Source of the DNA: Candidatus Zymogenaceae bacterium
GTDB taxonomy: Bacteria > Desulfobacterota > Zymogenia > Zymogenales > Zymogenaceae
Length of the DNA: 64,000 bases
NCBI GenBank assembly: GCA_016931225.1
Contig: JAFGFE010000012.1
Span: 1-64,000, forward strand
Direction of reading: 5' to 3'
Positions 18,605 to 27,436 of this stretch are shown piece after piece. Under the pieces are notes generated by a model. The model did not search any database. It was given only the letters and a program-made list of their open reading frames with translations, and had not been told where the DNA came from. The position numbers and the translations under genes are program-made. The number at the start of each line of letters is the position of its first letter. The first letter of the stretch is position 1.

Positions 18605-18634
18605 ATGATACCAGAATCCCCCGTCCCATCACAA
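18605..18634 (-). promoter_or_regulatory. Candidate promoter for the penicillin-acylase-like gene
   Basis: Minus strand: TTGTGA (18634-18629), an 18-base spacer and TATCAT (18610-18605), about 32 bases before the ATG at 18573. It is back to back with the hsp20 promoter. Confidence 0.45.
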
Positions 18635-18652
18635 GCCCAAAACAAAAGCCCC

Positions 18653-18680
18653 TTGACAGCGACAAAATCGTGATTATCTT
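18653..18680 (+). promoter_or_regulatory. Sigma-70 promoter for hsp20
   Basis: TTGACA (18653-18658), a 16-base spacer and TATCTT (18675-18680). I see no CIRCE-type inverted repeat or sigma-32-like box around it, so heat regulation, if any, is not visible. Confidence 0.65.
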
Positions 18681-18715
18681 ACCAATAGAAAGAAAAAAAC
18701 AAGGAGGTGCCGAAA

Positions 18716-19159
18716 ATGAAACTGGTTCCATACAGACGATATGAGATGCGGCCCTGGTGGCTTGCCGCCGATCGGAGCTGGATCGATGAATTCTTCGGCG
18801 ATTTTGTGACCGATGACGAAGACCGCAGTCGGTTCGTGCCCAGCGTGGACATCAAGGAGAACAAGAAGAGCCTCGTGGTGAAGGCGGAGATTCCGGGCAT
18901 GGACGCGAAAGACATCGACCTGACGTTGGAGAAGGATATGCTCATCATCTCCGGCGAGCGCACAGACGAAAAGGAAGAAGAAGACGAGAACTACTATCGT
19001 AGAGAGACGTCTTACGGCTCCTTTCGCCGGTCCCTGAAGCTGCCGGTGGAGGTGGAGGCGGACAAGATCAAGGCGGATTACAAAAACGGCGTGCTGACGG
19101 TCAAGCTTCCCAAGGCGGGCGGCAAGGCCGCTAAGGCCATCACCGTCGAAACCCACTGA
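18716..19159 (+). CDS. Small heat shock protein, Hsp20/alpha-crystallin family
   Basis: ATP-independent holdase chaperone, 147 aa. The alpha-crystallin domain spans about residues 42-130 (PSVDIKENKKSLVVKAEIPGM, then YYRRETSYGSFRRSLKLP and DYKNGVLTVKLPK). The short N-terminal region MKLVPYRRYEMRPWW is aromatic and basic, as in other bacterial members. A GTG at 18707 overlaps the AAGGAGG ribosome-binding site, so ATG 18716 is the real start. It is monocistronic with its own promoter and terminator. Confidence 0.95.
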   Translation: MKLVPYRRYEMRPWWLAADRSWIDEFFGDFVTDDEDRSRFVPSVDIKENKKSLVVKAEIPGMDAKDIDLTLEKDMLIISGERTDEKEEEDENYYRRETSYGSFRRSLKLPVEVEADKIKADYKNGVLTVKLPKAGGKAAKAITVETH

Positions 19160-19182
19160 CGGGTTTCGTGAAAATATAAAAA

Positions 19183-19204
19183 GCCCCGAGGATTCCCTCG
19201 GGGC
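19183..19204 (-). terminator. Hairpin downstream of hsp20 with T-run only on the minus strand
   Basis: Stem GCCCCGAGG (19183-19191) / CCTCGGGGC (19196-19204) with an ATTC loop. The plus strand has no T-run after it; read on the minus strand it is followed by TTTTT. It may stop antisense transcription toward hsp20 or act as a 3'-stabilising hairpin. Confidence 0.5.
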
Positions 19205-19243
19205 GCCGCACTCATCCACACTACCTTACATACCAAGCACATC

Positions 19244-19271
19244 CCCCGGGATCCCCACCCGGGGTTTTTTT
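19244..19271 (+). terminator. Rho-independent terminator of hsp20
   Basis: Stem CCCCGGG (19244-19250) / CCCGGGG (19258-19264), a 7-nt loop and T7. Confidence 0.85.
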
Positions 19272-19597
19272 GTGCCGAAGGCCGTATCCTCAGGATTTCG
19301 GCGGCATGCCCTCCGGTTCAGTGAAGCCGCTCGGGATAGAGAGGTTAATTATGGGCTCAGCAACCTCTGAAACGGTTTGCCTCACATCACATATATCCGG
19401 ATGCGATCCCGTCAAACGAGAGCATATCATGCGGTCGTCATTTACACGGGCCGTATCGGGCATCGGGCGGCGGCGTTCCGGCGGTTTCATCCGGGAAAAC
19501 GTCGAAAAAGAACTCCGTTTTCGACCGCCGCACACCCGTACGGTTTCTCAGAAGCGCGTACATATCTATTATCTATGCTCTGGCCTATGCTATTGCG
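19272..19597. other. Intergenic stretch with one inverted repeat
   Basis: About 325 bases between convergent genes. It has no credible ORF. The only structure I see is GTCGAAAA (19501-19508) / TTTTCGAC (19518-19525) with a 9-nt loop. Read on the minus strand this is about 75 bases past the FAD gene stop and is not followed by a long T-run. Confidence 0.5.
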
Positions 19598-20644
19598 TCA
19601 GCGAAACCACTTCAGCGGCTCCCTCTGTTTTCCGGCCAGTTCCTTGTTCCATGTGCACTGGAGCCGCGCCCAGGCGAGGCCCGCCCTGGTCAGAAGCCCT
19701 CTCTTCCAGGCCGGGTATCGGGCGAAGACGTCCCGGCGGACGAGCTTCTTTTTAAATCCGCGGCTGAACGCCGCGTGCTCCCGTGCGGCCCGGTCGGGAT
19801 CGGTCACCGCCGTAGCTGCGAGACGGCCGGAGATCAACGCCCCCACGATGCCGTAGCCCCAGAACGGCTCGATCATCCCCCCCAGGGTGCCCGCGAGGAT
19901 GAGACCGTCTGAAAAGAGCTTCGGCTCCGCCGACACGCACATCTTCACCCGTCGCCACGGCTCGGGATACTCCTTGGACTCCACGGCCCGGAGCACCCGC
20001 TTGTAAGCTGCCATATCTTTTTCCGTTGGGTCGTGGTGGGAGAAGAGGAGGGAATAGTCCAGCCCGTTGACCCGGGCGGTATAGGCGTAATCCTGCGAAA
20101 AGAAGCCCATGTAGACGAAGGCGGTGGAGGAGGGATCGTCCGTCTCCTGATGTGACCAGACGCCGTACAGATCACGATAGGCGACACCGAGTTTTTTGTA
20201 GGCGTCGGGGGCCAGCCCCGTGGCGACGATGGTGCCGGGGGCCAGGTCCGAAAACTCCATCCGCTCTCCGAAGGTAAACGAGACACCGGCCTCTTTCGCC
20301 AGTCGATACAAAAAATGATCGATGGAGCTCGGGCGCGGACCCCGCTCGATGCTGTAGGCGCTGTTGTGGGCGACGTAGGCGGGGAATTTCAGCACTTTTT
20401 TGTTGTAATGAAAGATCGGGTAGGGGTCGCACCGCACGAAATTGTCCGATATGTCGATCCCGATGTATTCGATCAGCTCGGGCAGTTGCGCCGGGGTGGT
20501 GTGCACCGACGGGTGCATGGCCGGGGAGCCGCCGATTTCCTTTTGGGCGTCGAGGATGGTCACCTGATATCCCTCCCGGGCAAGACAGATACCCGCCGTC
20601 ATGCCGGAGAGTCCGGCGCCGATGATTTCAACCGTTCGTGTCAT
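19598..20644 (-). CDS. FAD-dependent oxidoreductase, geranylgeranyl-reductase-like
   Basis: A 348-aa flavoprotein. The Rossmann dinucleotide motif is at the N-terminus (IIGAGLSGMTAGICLAREGYQVTILD: GxGxxG with the acidic residue ending strand 2). A second conserved GTIVATGL lies at about residues 137-144, and a C-terminal GLILAGTLGGMIEPFWGYGIVGAL corresponds to the FAD-binding GD/G-P-x-x-G-x-G region of the geranylgeranyl reductase / NAD(P)-binding group. The substrate is unknown; lipid or isoprenoid double-bond reduction is possible. It is 66 bases downstream of an esterase gene on the same strand and may be in its operon. Confidence 0.75.
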   Translation of the reverse strand: MTRTVEIIGAGLSGMTAGICLAREGYQVTILDAQKEIGGSPAMHPSVHTTPAQLPELIEYIGIDISDNFVRCDPYPIFHYNKKVLKFPAYVAHNSAYSIERGPRPSSIDHFLYRLAKEAGVSFTFGERMEFSDLAPGTIVATGLAPDAYKKLGVAYRDLYGVWSHQETDDPSSTAFVYMGFFSQDYAYTARVNGLDYSLLFSHHDPTEKDMAAYKRVLRAVESKEYPEPWRRVKMCVSAEPKLFSDGLILAGTLGGMIEPFWGYGIVGALISGRLAATAVTDPDRAAREHAAFSRGFKKKLVRRDVFARYPAWKRGLLTRAGLAWARLQCTWNKELAGKQREPLKWFR

Positions 20645-20710
20645 TCGCTTCCTTTCGATGTATTCGTGGTAACAGAGAGTGTTGTGTTCCTTGCCGTATT
20701 TCCCGTGCTG

Positions 20711-21922
20711 CTATCTGATCTCGGATCCAATCCAGCGGACGATGTCATCAATGTGGGCTCGGATGAAGCTTTCATGATGGATGCCGCCGGGGATGACGTT
20801 TTCTTCCGGAAAGACCTCGGCGCCGGCCTCCGTCAAAAGCGGCACCAAAATCGGGATGTGCGAGTTGAAGTTGAAGTCGTCGTCGCCGCCGACGATGATG
20901 TAGTAGCGCTGACCTTCGATGTCATCCCGATCCGGGTCGAGGATTTCCACCGGATTCGCCTCCCTCATCCGCTCCCATACCGGCAGGTCTTCGGCCCAGA
21001 CCTCTCCCGGCTCACGGTCGCTGTCGAAAACGAAATAGTAGATCCACTCCTCGGTTACGCCCAACAGCCCGAACACCGGGGCGTCGTCCACGATGCGGCG
21101 GGGATCGTCGGTATCGATGGGTGCGTAGCCCTCCGGGTCGTAGTCGGCCATTTTATCGCCGTCGATGCCGTAGCGAAGGTCGGCGGCCGGATAGATGGGG
21201 ACCAGGATATGGGAGAAGGAGGGGTGGGTGATTCCATAGTAGAGAACGCCGTAGCCCCCCATAGAGCCGCCGATCATCACCACGCCCTCGGGATCGGTGC
21301 GGACGTTAAACGAGGTGAAGACGAATGTGGCGATCTCCTCGAAGAAGTGATCTTCAAACCTGCCCAGGTTACTGTTGATGTAAAAGGAGCCGCCCCGCTC
21401 ATCGCAGAAGGTCTCCGGGTCGTCCGAGCTGTCGCCCGAGATGGAAAAATCGACGAATACCAGGACAGTGGCGGGCATATCCCCCGATGCGATCGCCCCC
21501 TCAACCGGCTCGATGAGCATGTCGGCCCAGTTCTGGCCCCGGCTGGAAAAACCGTGGAGCGCGAAGACGACCGGATACGGCTCACTCCTCCCCTCGTCGT
21601 ATCCCGGGGGGAGGTAGACCATCAGGGGCCGGTCTTCCCCCAGGATGCGGCTGTAGAGCGGGTCTTTTTTTGTGACCGATTCGCCGGACGGAAAGAGCGG
21701 ATCATCGGCGGACATGTAACAGATCAGCTCGCCGCCGCCGTCGTAGGTCGGTATGGTGTCGGCCCAGGGGGCCATTTTGTTGTTCAGAGGGATGGGGATG
21801 GGGAGAGGACCCGCGATCAGCGCGTACACCGCGCCGCACACGATGACGGCCGCGAAGATAAGCACCACGTACAGCCCGATACGGGCCGGCGAGATACCTC
21901 CGGATGATTTCTGTATGCTCAT
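20711..21922 (-). CDS. Membrane-anchored esterase, FrmB/enterochelin-esterase-like (copy A)
   Basis: A 403-aa alpha/beta-hydrolase of the PF00756 esterase group. An N-terminal helix (about 13-38) anchors or exports it. The catalytic domain shows YLPPGYDE, FALHGFSSRG (oxyanion strand) and the nucleophile elbow GGSMGGYG. The His is probably in IPGGIHHESFI near the C-terminus, and an Asp lies in the DDDFN region. ATG 21922 has GGAG six bases before it and its own promoter upstream; the frame continues to 21934. It is clearly paralogous to the next gene (shared DGDK, IDTDDPRRIV, FGLFGVTEEWIYY-type stretches). The substrate is unknown. Confidence 0.82.
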   Translation of the reverse strand: MSIQKSSGGISPARIGLYVVLIFAAVIVCGAVYALIAGPLPIPIPLNNKMAPWADTIPTYDGGGELICYMSADDPLFPSGESVTKKDPLYSRILGEDRPLMVYLPPGYDEGRSEPYPVVFALHGFSSRGQNWADMLIEPVEGAIASGDMPATVLVFVDFSISGDSSDDPETFCDERGGSFYINSNLGRFEDHFFEEIATFVFTSFNVRTDPEGVVMIGGSMGGYGVLYYGITHPSFSHILVPIYPAADLRYGIDGDKMADYDPEGYAPIDTDDPRRIVDDAPVFGLLGVTEEWIYYFVFDSDREPGEVWAEDLPVWERMREANPVEILDPDRDDIEGQRYYIIVGGDDDFNFNSHIPILVPLLTEAGAEVFPEENVIPGGIHHESFIRAHIDDIVRWIGSEIR

Positions 21923-21943
21923 AATACACTCCACAAATGAGGT

Positions 21944-21972
21944 AGTATAATTAATGATATGCCGATATGCAA
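21944..21972 (-). promoter_or_regulatory. Promoter between the two esterase genes
   Basis: Minus strand: TTGCAT (21972-21967), a 17-base spacer and TATACT (21949-21944), about 22 bases before the copy A ATG. Copy A is therefore probably transcribed independently of copy B. Confidence 0.6.
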
Positions 21973-21981
21973 TACATACCG

Positions 21982-23199
21982 TCAGCCCCGGTCCGTCAGG
22001 AGCATGCTCAGCCAGAGAAAAATCTCGTCCAGGTGTTCGGTGATAAACGCACCGTCGTGACGCCCGCCGGGGATGATGTGTGTCTCCGGATCGACCTCGG
22101 CGCCGGTGGATTCCAAAAGCGGAAGCAGTACCGTGAGGGCGTCGTCGGAGTTGAATTCATCCTCATCGCCGGCGATGATGAAGTAGCGCTGGCCGGAAAG
22201 ATCGGGGGGGGCGTCCCGAAGGATATCGACCGGATTGTGATCTTTCAGGCGTTTCCAAACCGGCAGGTCCTCGGTCCATACCTCCCCCGGCTCGGTGTCG
22301 CTGTCGAACACGGCGTAGTATATCCACTCCTCGGTGACGCCGAAGAGGCCGAAAAGCGGCGCCCCGTTGACGATGCGACGGGGATCGTCGGTGTCGATGG
22401 GGCGGTACGATGCGGGATCGTAGGGGGCGATCTTGTCGCCGTCGATGCCGTATCGCATGTCGGCGGTGGGGTAGATGGGCACGAGTACGTGGGAAAAGTC
22501 GGGCTCCGTTAGGGCGTAGTAGAGCACGCCGAATCCTCCCATGGAATTTCCCATCAGCACAACGCCGTCGGGATCGGTGCGGACATGGTAGGTCTCAAAG
22601 ACGAAGGGGACGATCTCTTCAAAAAAATGATCCCTGAAACGGCCCCGGTTGCTGTTGATGTACCGTGCTCCCCTGCGGTCATCGAAGGGGGTATCGGGGT
22701 CGTCTCTCCCGTTGCCGGAGATGGAATAATCCCCCGACGCCACCACCACCGGCGGCACCGTTCCCGCCTCGATGGCGTCTTCCAGGGGGCCGATGAGCAG
22801 GTTGATCCACGTGTGCGTCCTGCCGTTGGAGCCGTGGAGGGTGAAGATGACCGGGTATGGATCATTCCGCTCCTCATCGTATCCGGGGGGGAGGTAGATC
22901 AACAGGGGACGCTCCTCTTTCAGGATGTCGCTTGTCAGCGGCTCCTCGATGACCACGCCGGGGCCCTCCGGGAGGGCGGGGTCTCCCCGGCCGATGTGGG
23001 CGATCAGAGCGCCGTCGCCGTCGTAGAAGGGATTCGGCTCCTTGCCCAAGGCGGCGTTATCCACCACCGACGGCGGCAGGGGGAGCGGCCCGAAGAGGAC
23101 CGCATATGCTATAAAGAGGGCGAAGGCGAAGATGAGCCCCGCAAACACATATAAAAAAATTTTTAATATAACGCGAAAGCGGGGGGAGGATGCGGTCAT
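21982..23199 (-). CDS. Membrane-anchored esterase, FrmB/enterochelin-esterase-like (copy B)
   Basis: A 405-aa paralogue of the downstream gene, collinear over its whole length. It has an N-terminal anchor helix (about 10-36), YLPPGYDEERNDPYPVIFTLHG, the nucleophile elbow GNSMGGFGVLYYA, and a C-terminal IIPGGRHDGAFI with the likely catalytic His. AAGGTGG precedes the ATG. Relative to copy A it differs mainly in the anchor and in the loop after the lid, as expected of an old tandem duplication. It probably acts in the periplasm on an unknown ester. Confidence 0.82.
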   Translation of the reverse strand: MTASSPRFRVILKIFLYVFAGLIFAFALFIAYAVLFGPLPLPPSVVDNAALGKEPNPFYDGDGALIAHIGRGDPALPEGPGVVIEEPLTSDILKEERPLLIYLPPGYDEERNDPYPVIFTLHGSNGRTHTWINLLIGPLEDAIEAGTVPPVVVASGDYSISGNGRDDPDTPFDDRRGARYINSNRGRFRDHFFEEIVPFVFETYHVRTDPDGVVLMGNSMGGFGVLYYALTEPDFSHVLVPIYPTADMRYGIDGDKIAPYDPASYRPIDTDDPRRIVNGAPLFGLFGVTEEWIYYAVFDSDTEPGEVWTEDLPVWKRLKDHNPVDILRDAPPDLSGQRYFIIAGDEDEFNSDDALTVLLPLLESTGAEVDPETHIIPGGRHDGAFITEHLDEIFLWLSMLLTDRG

Positions 23200-23260
23200 A
23201 ACGCCACCTTTTCACATGCAGTTTGAAACAGTGATGAGTAACACGGGAGAGTATGGTAAC

Positions 23261-23288
23261 AGCTTACACAAGCCGGGGAAAAAGTCAA
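23261..23288 (-). promoter_or_regulatory. Candidate promoter for esterase copy B
   Basis: Minus strand: TTGACT (23288-23283), a 16-base spacer and TAAGCT (23266-23261), about 60 bases before the ATG at 23199. Confidence 0.4.
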
Positions 23289-23431
23289 GACGGAACCGAC
23301 GGGTGATACTTCTCTCTCAACGGAAGGGTGCAATACATCCACGAGGCGTCGGGAAAAGTCCTTGCGTCCCGATGCCGGTCTGTGCGATGATACTCAGTGT
23401 TATATTTCGTCATACGACAGGAGACATTGCC

Positions 23432-24298
23432 ATGATAATCGATATGCATACCCACCCCTTCTGCAAGGAGACGACGATCGTTCCCGGCTACAACGAAGCG
23501 GCGGAGCGCTTGTATGGTTCCATGATCGATCAGGAGCGTTTCAAGAACATCACCGCCATGCTGGAATATATATTCACCCAGCGAAGCGTTTCGGATATCA
23601 TCGCGGACATGGACGCGGCATCGGTGGACAAGGCGGTCATTGTTGCGGCGGATTATACCACGGCCTTCGGCGTCATCGCCGTCACGAATGAAGACGTCGC
23701 CACCCTCGCCGGCGATTATCCCGATCGCTTTATCCCCTTCGCCAGCGTGGATCCCAGCATGGGACGCTCCGCGGTGGATCGGCTCATTCACGCCGTAAGG
23801 CACCTGGGCTGCCGGGGATTGAAGCTGGTCCCCCCCATGCAGCTTTTTGATTTTTCCGATCCGAAGTTCGATCCGCTGTGGGAGACGGCGATCGATCTCG
23901 ACATTATCGTCTGGACCCACGTGGCCCACCAGCTTTCCACCCCCGGCTCCGACGCCCGGCTGGGACACCCCCTGCTCATCGAGCCGGTGGCGCTGAAGTA
24001 TCCGCACATGAAGATCGTCATGGGGCACTGCGGCTTCCCCTGGATGATGGAGGCGGCGTCCCTGGTGGCGCGCCACCCGAACGTCTATATCGATATTTCC
24101 GCCTACCCGGACCTCTACCACTATTTCCCCTGGGATGTGTATAGTAAGTTCAACGTTGAGCACAAGGTGCTGTTCGCCACCGACAATCCGCTGCTCACCT
24201 TTGCCGAGACCCTTGAGGCGCTCGATAAAGTCGATATCAGCTATGAATTCAAGAAGAACATACTGGGCGAAAACGCGCGGCGCCTTTTGGGTCTGTAA
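23432..24298 (+). CDS. Amidohydrolase-family protein (COG2159)
   Basis: A 288-aa TIM-barrel metal hydrolase or decarboxylase of the amidohydrolase-2 group. It begins MIIDMHTHPF, the HxH metal motif of strand 1. VWTHVAHQ and KIVMGHCGFPWMMEAA supply the later His residues, and LFATDNPLLTF the final strand Asp. ATG 23432 follows AGGAG by eight bases; the frame upstream to 23042 lies antisense to the esterase gene and is not coding. Members act on small aromatic or cyclic acids; the substrate here is unknown. It is monocistronic. Confidence 0.85.
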   Translation: MIIDMHTHPFCKETTIVPGYNEAAERLYGSMIDQERFKNITAMLEYIFTQRSVSDIIADMDAASVDKAVIVAADYTTAFGVIAVTNEDVATLAGDYPDRFIPFASVDPSMGRSAVDRLIHAVRHLGCRGLKLVPPMQLFDFSDPKFDPLWETAIDLDIIVWTHVAHQLSTPGSDARLGHPLLIEPVALKYPHMKIVMGHCGFPWMMEAASLVARHPNVYIDISAYPDLYHYFPWDVYSKFNVEHKVLFATDNPLLTFAETLEALDKVDISYEFKKNILGENARRLLGL

Positions 24299-24303
24299 GA
24301 GAA

Positions 24304-24339
24304 TAAAAAAACGGCCGGGAGCACCCCGGCCGTTTTTAT
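24304..24339. terminator. Bidirectional terminator between convergent genes
   Basis: Stem ACGGCCGGG (24311-24319) / CCCGGCCGT (24325-24333) flanked by A7 and T5. It can serve both the amidohydrolase and the minus-strand FnIII protein gene. Confidence 0.85.
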
Positions 24340-24365
24340 AATAACTTTATTGAATCGAAGGAATG

Positions 24366-27300
24366 TCAATCGATCAGCGCCAAAAGACCGTTGATGAGCA
24401 CCTTCAATTGCAGTGATATCGGAAGTCTCATACCGCCGCCTTCGACGGCCGCCTTGGAGACAAAGCTGATCTCTTCGGTGGGTCCCTTTTCCATCCCGTC
24501 GGCATAGACCGACGCCACGGACGTGTAGTAGGTTTTTCCCGCCGTTAGGTCATCGAGGACCACGGTCGTTTCATCGGTCTCAAATACCTCGTCCCGGACG
24601 CCGCTTTCACTTCCGAGATACACCTTGTACGACACGGGATTCCCGGGTGCCTTCTCCCACATGATGTAATCGACCTTCCCGTCCGAGCCGCTCACCAGCC
24701 CCGTGGGCGCCGCGGATTTCTCCACGTACGAATCAGACTGGATGGGAATCATCCGTCCACCGGTCACGATAATGGGGGGGGCGGAAAAGGCGATCATATC
24801 CGACTGTACATCCTCAGGCAGCACGTCCCCGTCGAAAAAGGCCACCATGAGAGAGAAGCTGGATCGCTTTCCGTTGTAGGTGGGGGCGGGGCTCTTGTAT
24901 TGCTGGCCGGACAGCAGGGCCACCTCAAATCCCGCCTGGTCGCCCCATGTGGGATAATAGTATTGATCGCCGAAGTAGGCGCCGAAGGGATTCATCGAGA
25001 GGGTGAAGGTTTTTAGGTCTTCGTCGTATGTCATCTTCATGGGGCAGAAGGCGAAATCCGCCAGAATCGATGTATCCATGGCCACCGCCACACCTCCGTT
25101 GTCTCCCGCCGCCGCAACGTAGGAGCCGGTGATGTGGTTGTTGACGTTCGCCAGGTTGAGGTTTTTGTTCGAATGCTTGAAATAGTCCAGTTCGTACCCG
25201 GCGTCCACCCCCAGGAGATTTCGCTTGATGATTTTAAACGGTGACGCCTCGGTGGCCGTTGAGGTCAAAAACAGCTCCGCCGGCGCCGTCTCGTACCAGC
25301 CGCTGTCCAGCTTCCTCAGAAGCATCGGCGTGTTCGGGCCGCCCATGAGGTCTTCCCGGGGGGTTTCGGGGTAGAATATCTCGCCCTCGAGAAAGACATA
25401 CGGCAGGCCGTCGATGACCGTCAGGGTATAGTTAATATAGCCGGATTCGCTCCCCTTGACCTCCGGCAGGTTGAAATCGCCGGAAAGATTGACCCGGGCG
25501 ACGCCATCTGTCCCGTCGTTTTCGACCGTCGCCGTCAGCCTTCCGGGACGCAGGGACAGCTCCCGATCCTCCTTCAGGTAGGAGAGACGCGGTGTCAGGC
25601 TGTATCGGTCGAGCCGCTTGATGTCGTCCAGAAAAACCGCTTCAATTATCCCGTCTTTGGATATTTCAATCGTAATCGAATCGTTTTTGAGCACGGTCTT
25701 CCCCGCCGTGGTTGAAGGTTTCTCCACAGGGATTAGGCCTTTCGGACCGACGAAGAGAAAGTAGGGGGTATTCATTGAAAGCCCCGTGACCATGACGACG
25801 GCTTCGCCGGCCGTACCATTGCTGTTTTCGGTCGTGTCGAGAAGACGTGTCGGCTCGACATTCCCCCCTTCGTCCACGATATAAAACGCCTCAGGTGTGA
25901 GGTTCAGGCCCGAAATATCGAACCGGAGAAGCATATATCGCCTGGCGGCGGGATTGTGTTCGTCGGAAAGGAGCATGAAGCCGTCGACAAAGGTGAGCCC
26001 CTCCACGCTCGGCTCAGGTACGGGCGCGCTTGTCAGACGATCGACCAGGAGGGCTTTCGCCGACTCCCAGGCCTCGCCGGAGAGGGACAGCATGTCTTCT
26101 ATAATGTTTTCGGCGACGTTCTCCCGGTTCTTCGCCAACAACGGCGCGGCCAGGCCGAAGTTTGTGGTGGAGAGGAGCCGGAGCCTCAGCTCGTAGGAGT
26201 GGCTCAGGAGCGTTTTCGTCTGGGGCGGGATGTTGCCCTGGCCGAGGAGGTCGTAAACCGCCTCAACGCCCTCGTGGTAGCGCCTGTCCTTTACCACCGC
26301 GGTATAGTGGGTGTGGCTGTTGTGCTTTTCGGACCAGGAGCTCAGGCCGCTGAAGTTGCCGTCCGCCGTGTCCTGTCCGAAGGATATTTCACCCACCGGT
26401 TCATGGGTATCCAGGTACTCCTGAAGGGTGGTGAACTCCGCGTACTCCAGGGCGTCCACCTCTTCGATGATCTGTTCGATGCCTCCGGTGTTGGGAAGCC
26501 ATGAGAGATACGGGGGGAAGTCATACCCGTACCAGTATTCATCATCGGCGTCCAGGTTGATGAAGATGAGCACATCCCCCCTGATTTTTCCCCGGAGCTG
26601 CAGCCGGTGCAGGTCCCGGGCCCACTTGGTGATGGAGACGTTTTCGGCCATGTCGCCGTGGTTATAGGTGGGGATGACGATTATCTCCTCGCCGGTATCG
26701 TCGTTTTTATAGAGCAAGGGGTTGTGCGCCTCCTCGGAGGTGAGGGGGTCCAGGAACACCCTCAGGGCGTCGAATGGGATCGCGCTGTAATAGAGGCATA
26801 TGGTATTGACGCCCAGGTCTCTGTATCGCTGAAATTCGCCGGGGGAGGACATCATCTCCTGGGGTCTCACGATGGGAGAATACATCCCGAAGATGTCCCG
26901 TACCCCGCTGCCTGAGGGATTGGTGATGGCCCTGTTGACGGAATCGAGGAACTCCTTTTCGGTCATCGCCGACGGAAGGCCGTTGTTATAGGACATCAGG
27001 ATGATTTCATCCCGCCCCTCCTCGACCCGGCGTTTGATGTCCTCGATAATATCCGGGGCGTACTCCGGGAGGGTCTCCTCCAGGGTGAAGAGGTTTTCGA
27101 TATCCCACACGCCAGAAACGTTGGAGCCGGCCTTGTTATGGGCGTCCATGACATCGATGATGTGCCGGATGATGCGGATGTCTTTGCCGAAGCCGGCCTC
27201 GTCGTTTGTATCGATGCGGTAGGAGTGATAGAGGTTCATATGATACCCCAGGGCGACGTAGACCTTGCTCTCGGTGCTTTTCCCGATGAGCGGTATTCTG

Positions 27301-27377
27301 GGGATCAGTGACACCTTGATGAAAAAAACAGCGACGATGATGAGCGTGAGCCATAGGAGAACGTTCACGCAACTCAT
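24366..27377 (-). CDS. Large membrane-anchored protein with possible GH38/GH57-like barrel and FnIII domain
   Basis: A 1003-aa protein. An N-terminal hydrophobic helix (about 5-24) anchors it to the membrane. Residues about 40-370 look like a beta/alpha-barrel glycoside hydrolase/deacetylase N-terminal domain (YVALGYHMNLYHSYRIDT, GVWDIENLF, DVLIFINLDADDEYWYGYDFP). The rest is mostly beta-sandwich-like, as in alpha-mannosidase-type enzymes, and residues about 885-970 form a fibronectin type III domain. The family assignment is by fold pattern only and is uncertain; catalytic acids are not identified. The start at 27377 is chosen because the upstream frame runs into rnpB; AGGA lies about nine bases before it. 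Confidence 0.6.
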   Translation of the reverse strand: MSCVNVLLWLTLIIVAVFFIKVSLIPRIPLIGKSTESKVYVALGYHMNLYHSYRIDTNDEAGFGKDIRIIRHIIDVMDAHNKAGSNVSGVWDIENLFTLEETLPEYAPDIIEDIKRRVEEGRDEIILMSYNNGLPSAMTEKEFLDSVNRAITNPSGSGVRDIFGMYSPIVRPQEMMSSPGEFQRYRDLGVNTICLYYSAIPFDALRVFLDPLTSEEAHNPLLYKNDDTGEEIIVIPTYNHGDMAENVSITKWARDLHRLQLRGKIRGDVLIFINLDADDEYWYGYDFPPYLSWLPNTGGIEQIIEEVDALEYAEFTTLQEYLDTHEPVGEISFGQDTADGNFSGLSSWSEKHNSHTHYTAVVKDRRYHEGVEAVYDLLGQGNIPPQTKTLLSHSYELRLRLLSTTNFGLAAPLLAKNRENVAENIIEDMLSLSGEAWESAKALLVDRLTSAPVPEPSVEGLTFVDGFMLLSDEHNPAARRYMLLRFDISGLNLTPEAFYIVDEGGNVEPTRLLDTTENSNGTAGEAVVMVTGLSMNTPYFLFVGPKGLIPVEKPSTTAGKTVLKNDSITIEISKDGIIEAVFLDDIKRLDRYSLTPRLSYLKEDRELSLRPGRLTATVENDGTDGVARVNLSGDFNLPEVKGSESGYINYTLTVIDGLPYVFLEGEIFYPETPREDLMGGPNTPMLLRKLDSGWYETAPAELFLTSTATEASPFKIIKRNLLGVDAGYELDYFKHSNKNLNLANVNNHITGSYVAAAGDNGGVAVAMDTSILADFAFCPMKMTYDEDLKTFTLSMNPFGAYFGDQYYYPTWGDQAGFEVALLSGQQYKSPAPTYNGKRSSFSLMVAFFDGDVLPEDVQSDMIAFSAPPIIVTGGRMIPIQSDSYVEKSAAPTGLVSGSDGKVDYIMWEKAPGNPVSYKVYLGSESGVRDEVFETDETTVVLDDLTAGKTYYTSVASVYADGMEKGPTEEISFVSKAAVEGGGMRLPISLQLKVLINGLLALID

Positions 27378-27436
27378 AATGCATCCTCTCTTTTTTTTCG
27401 TTTCCCCGGACGTCATGTGATTTCTCCCGAAAAAAA

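Noticed and set aside
19270-19856. Overlapping plus-strand frames of about 160 aa after hsp20
   Set aside because: Downstream of a strong terminator, partly antisense to the FAD gene, no ribosome-binding site and no familiar domain.
20315-21907. 530-aa plus-strand open frame
   Set aside because: Antisense to the FAD oxidoreductase and esterase genes; composition is that of a shadow frame and there is no ribosome-binding site.
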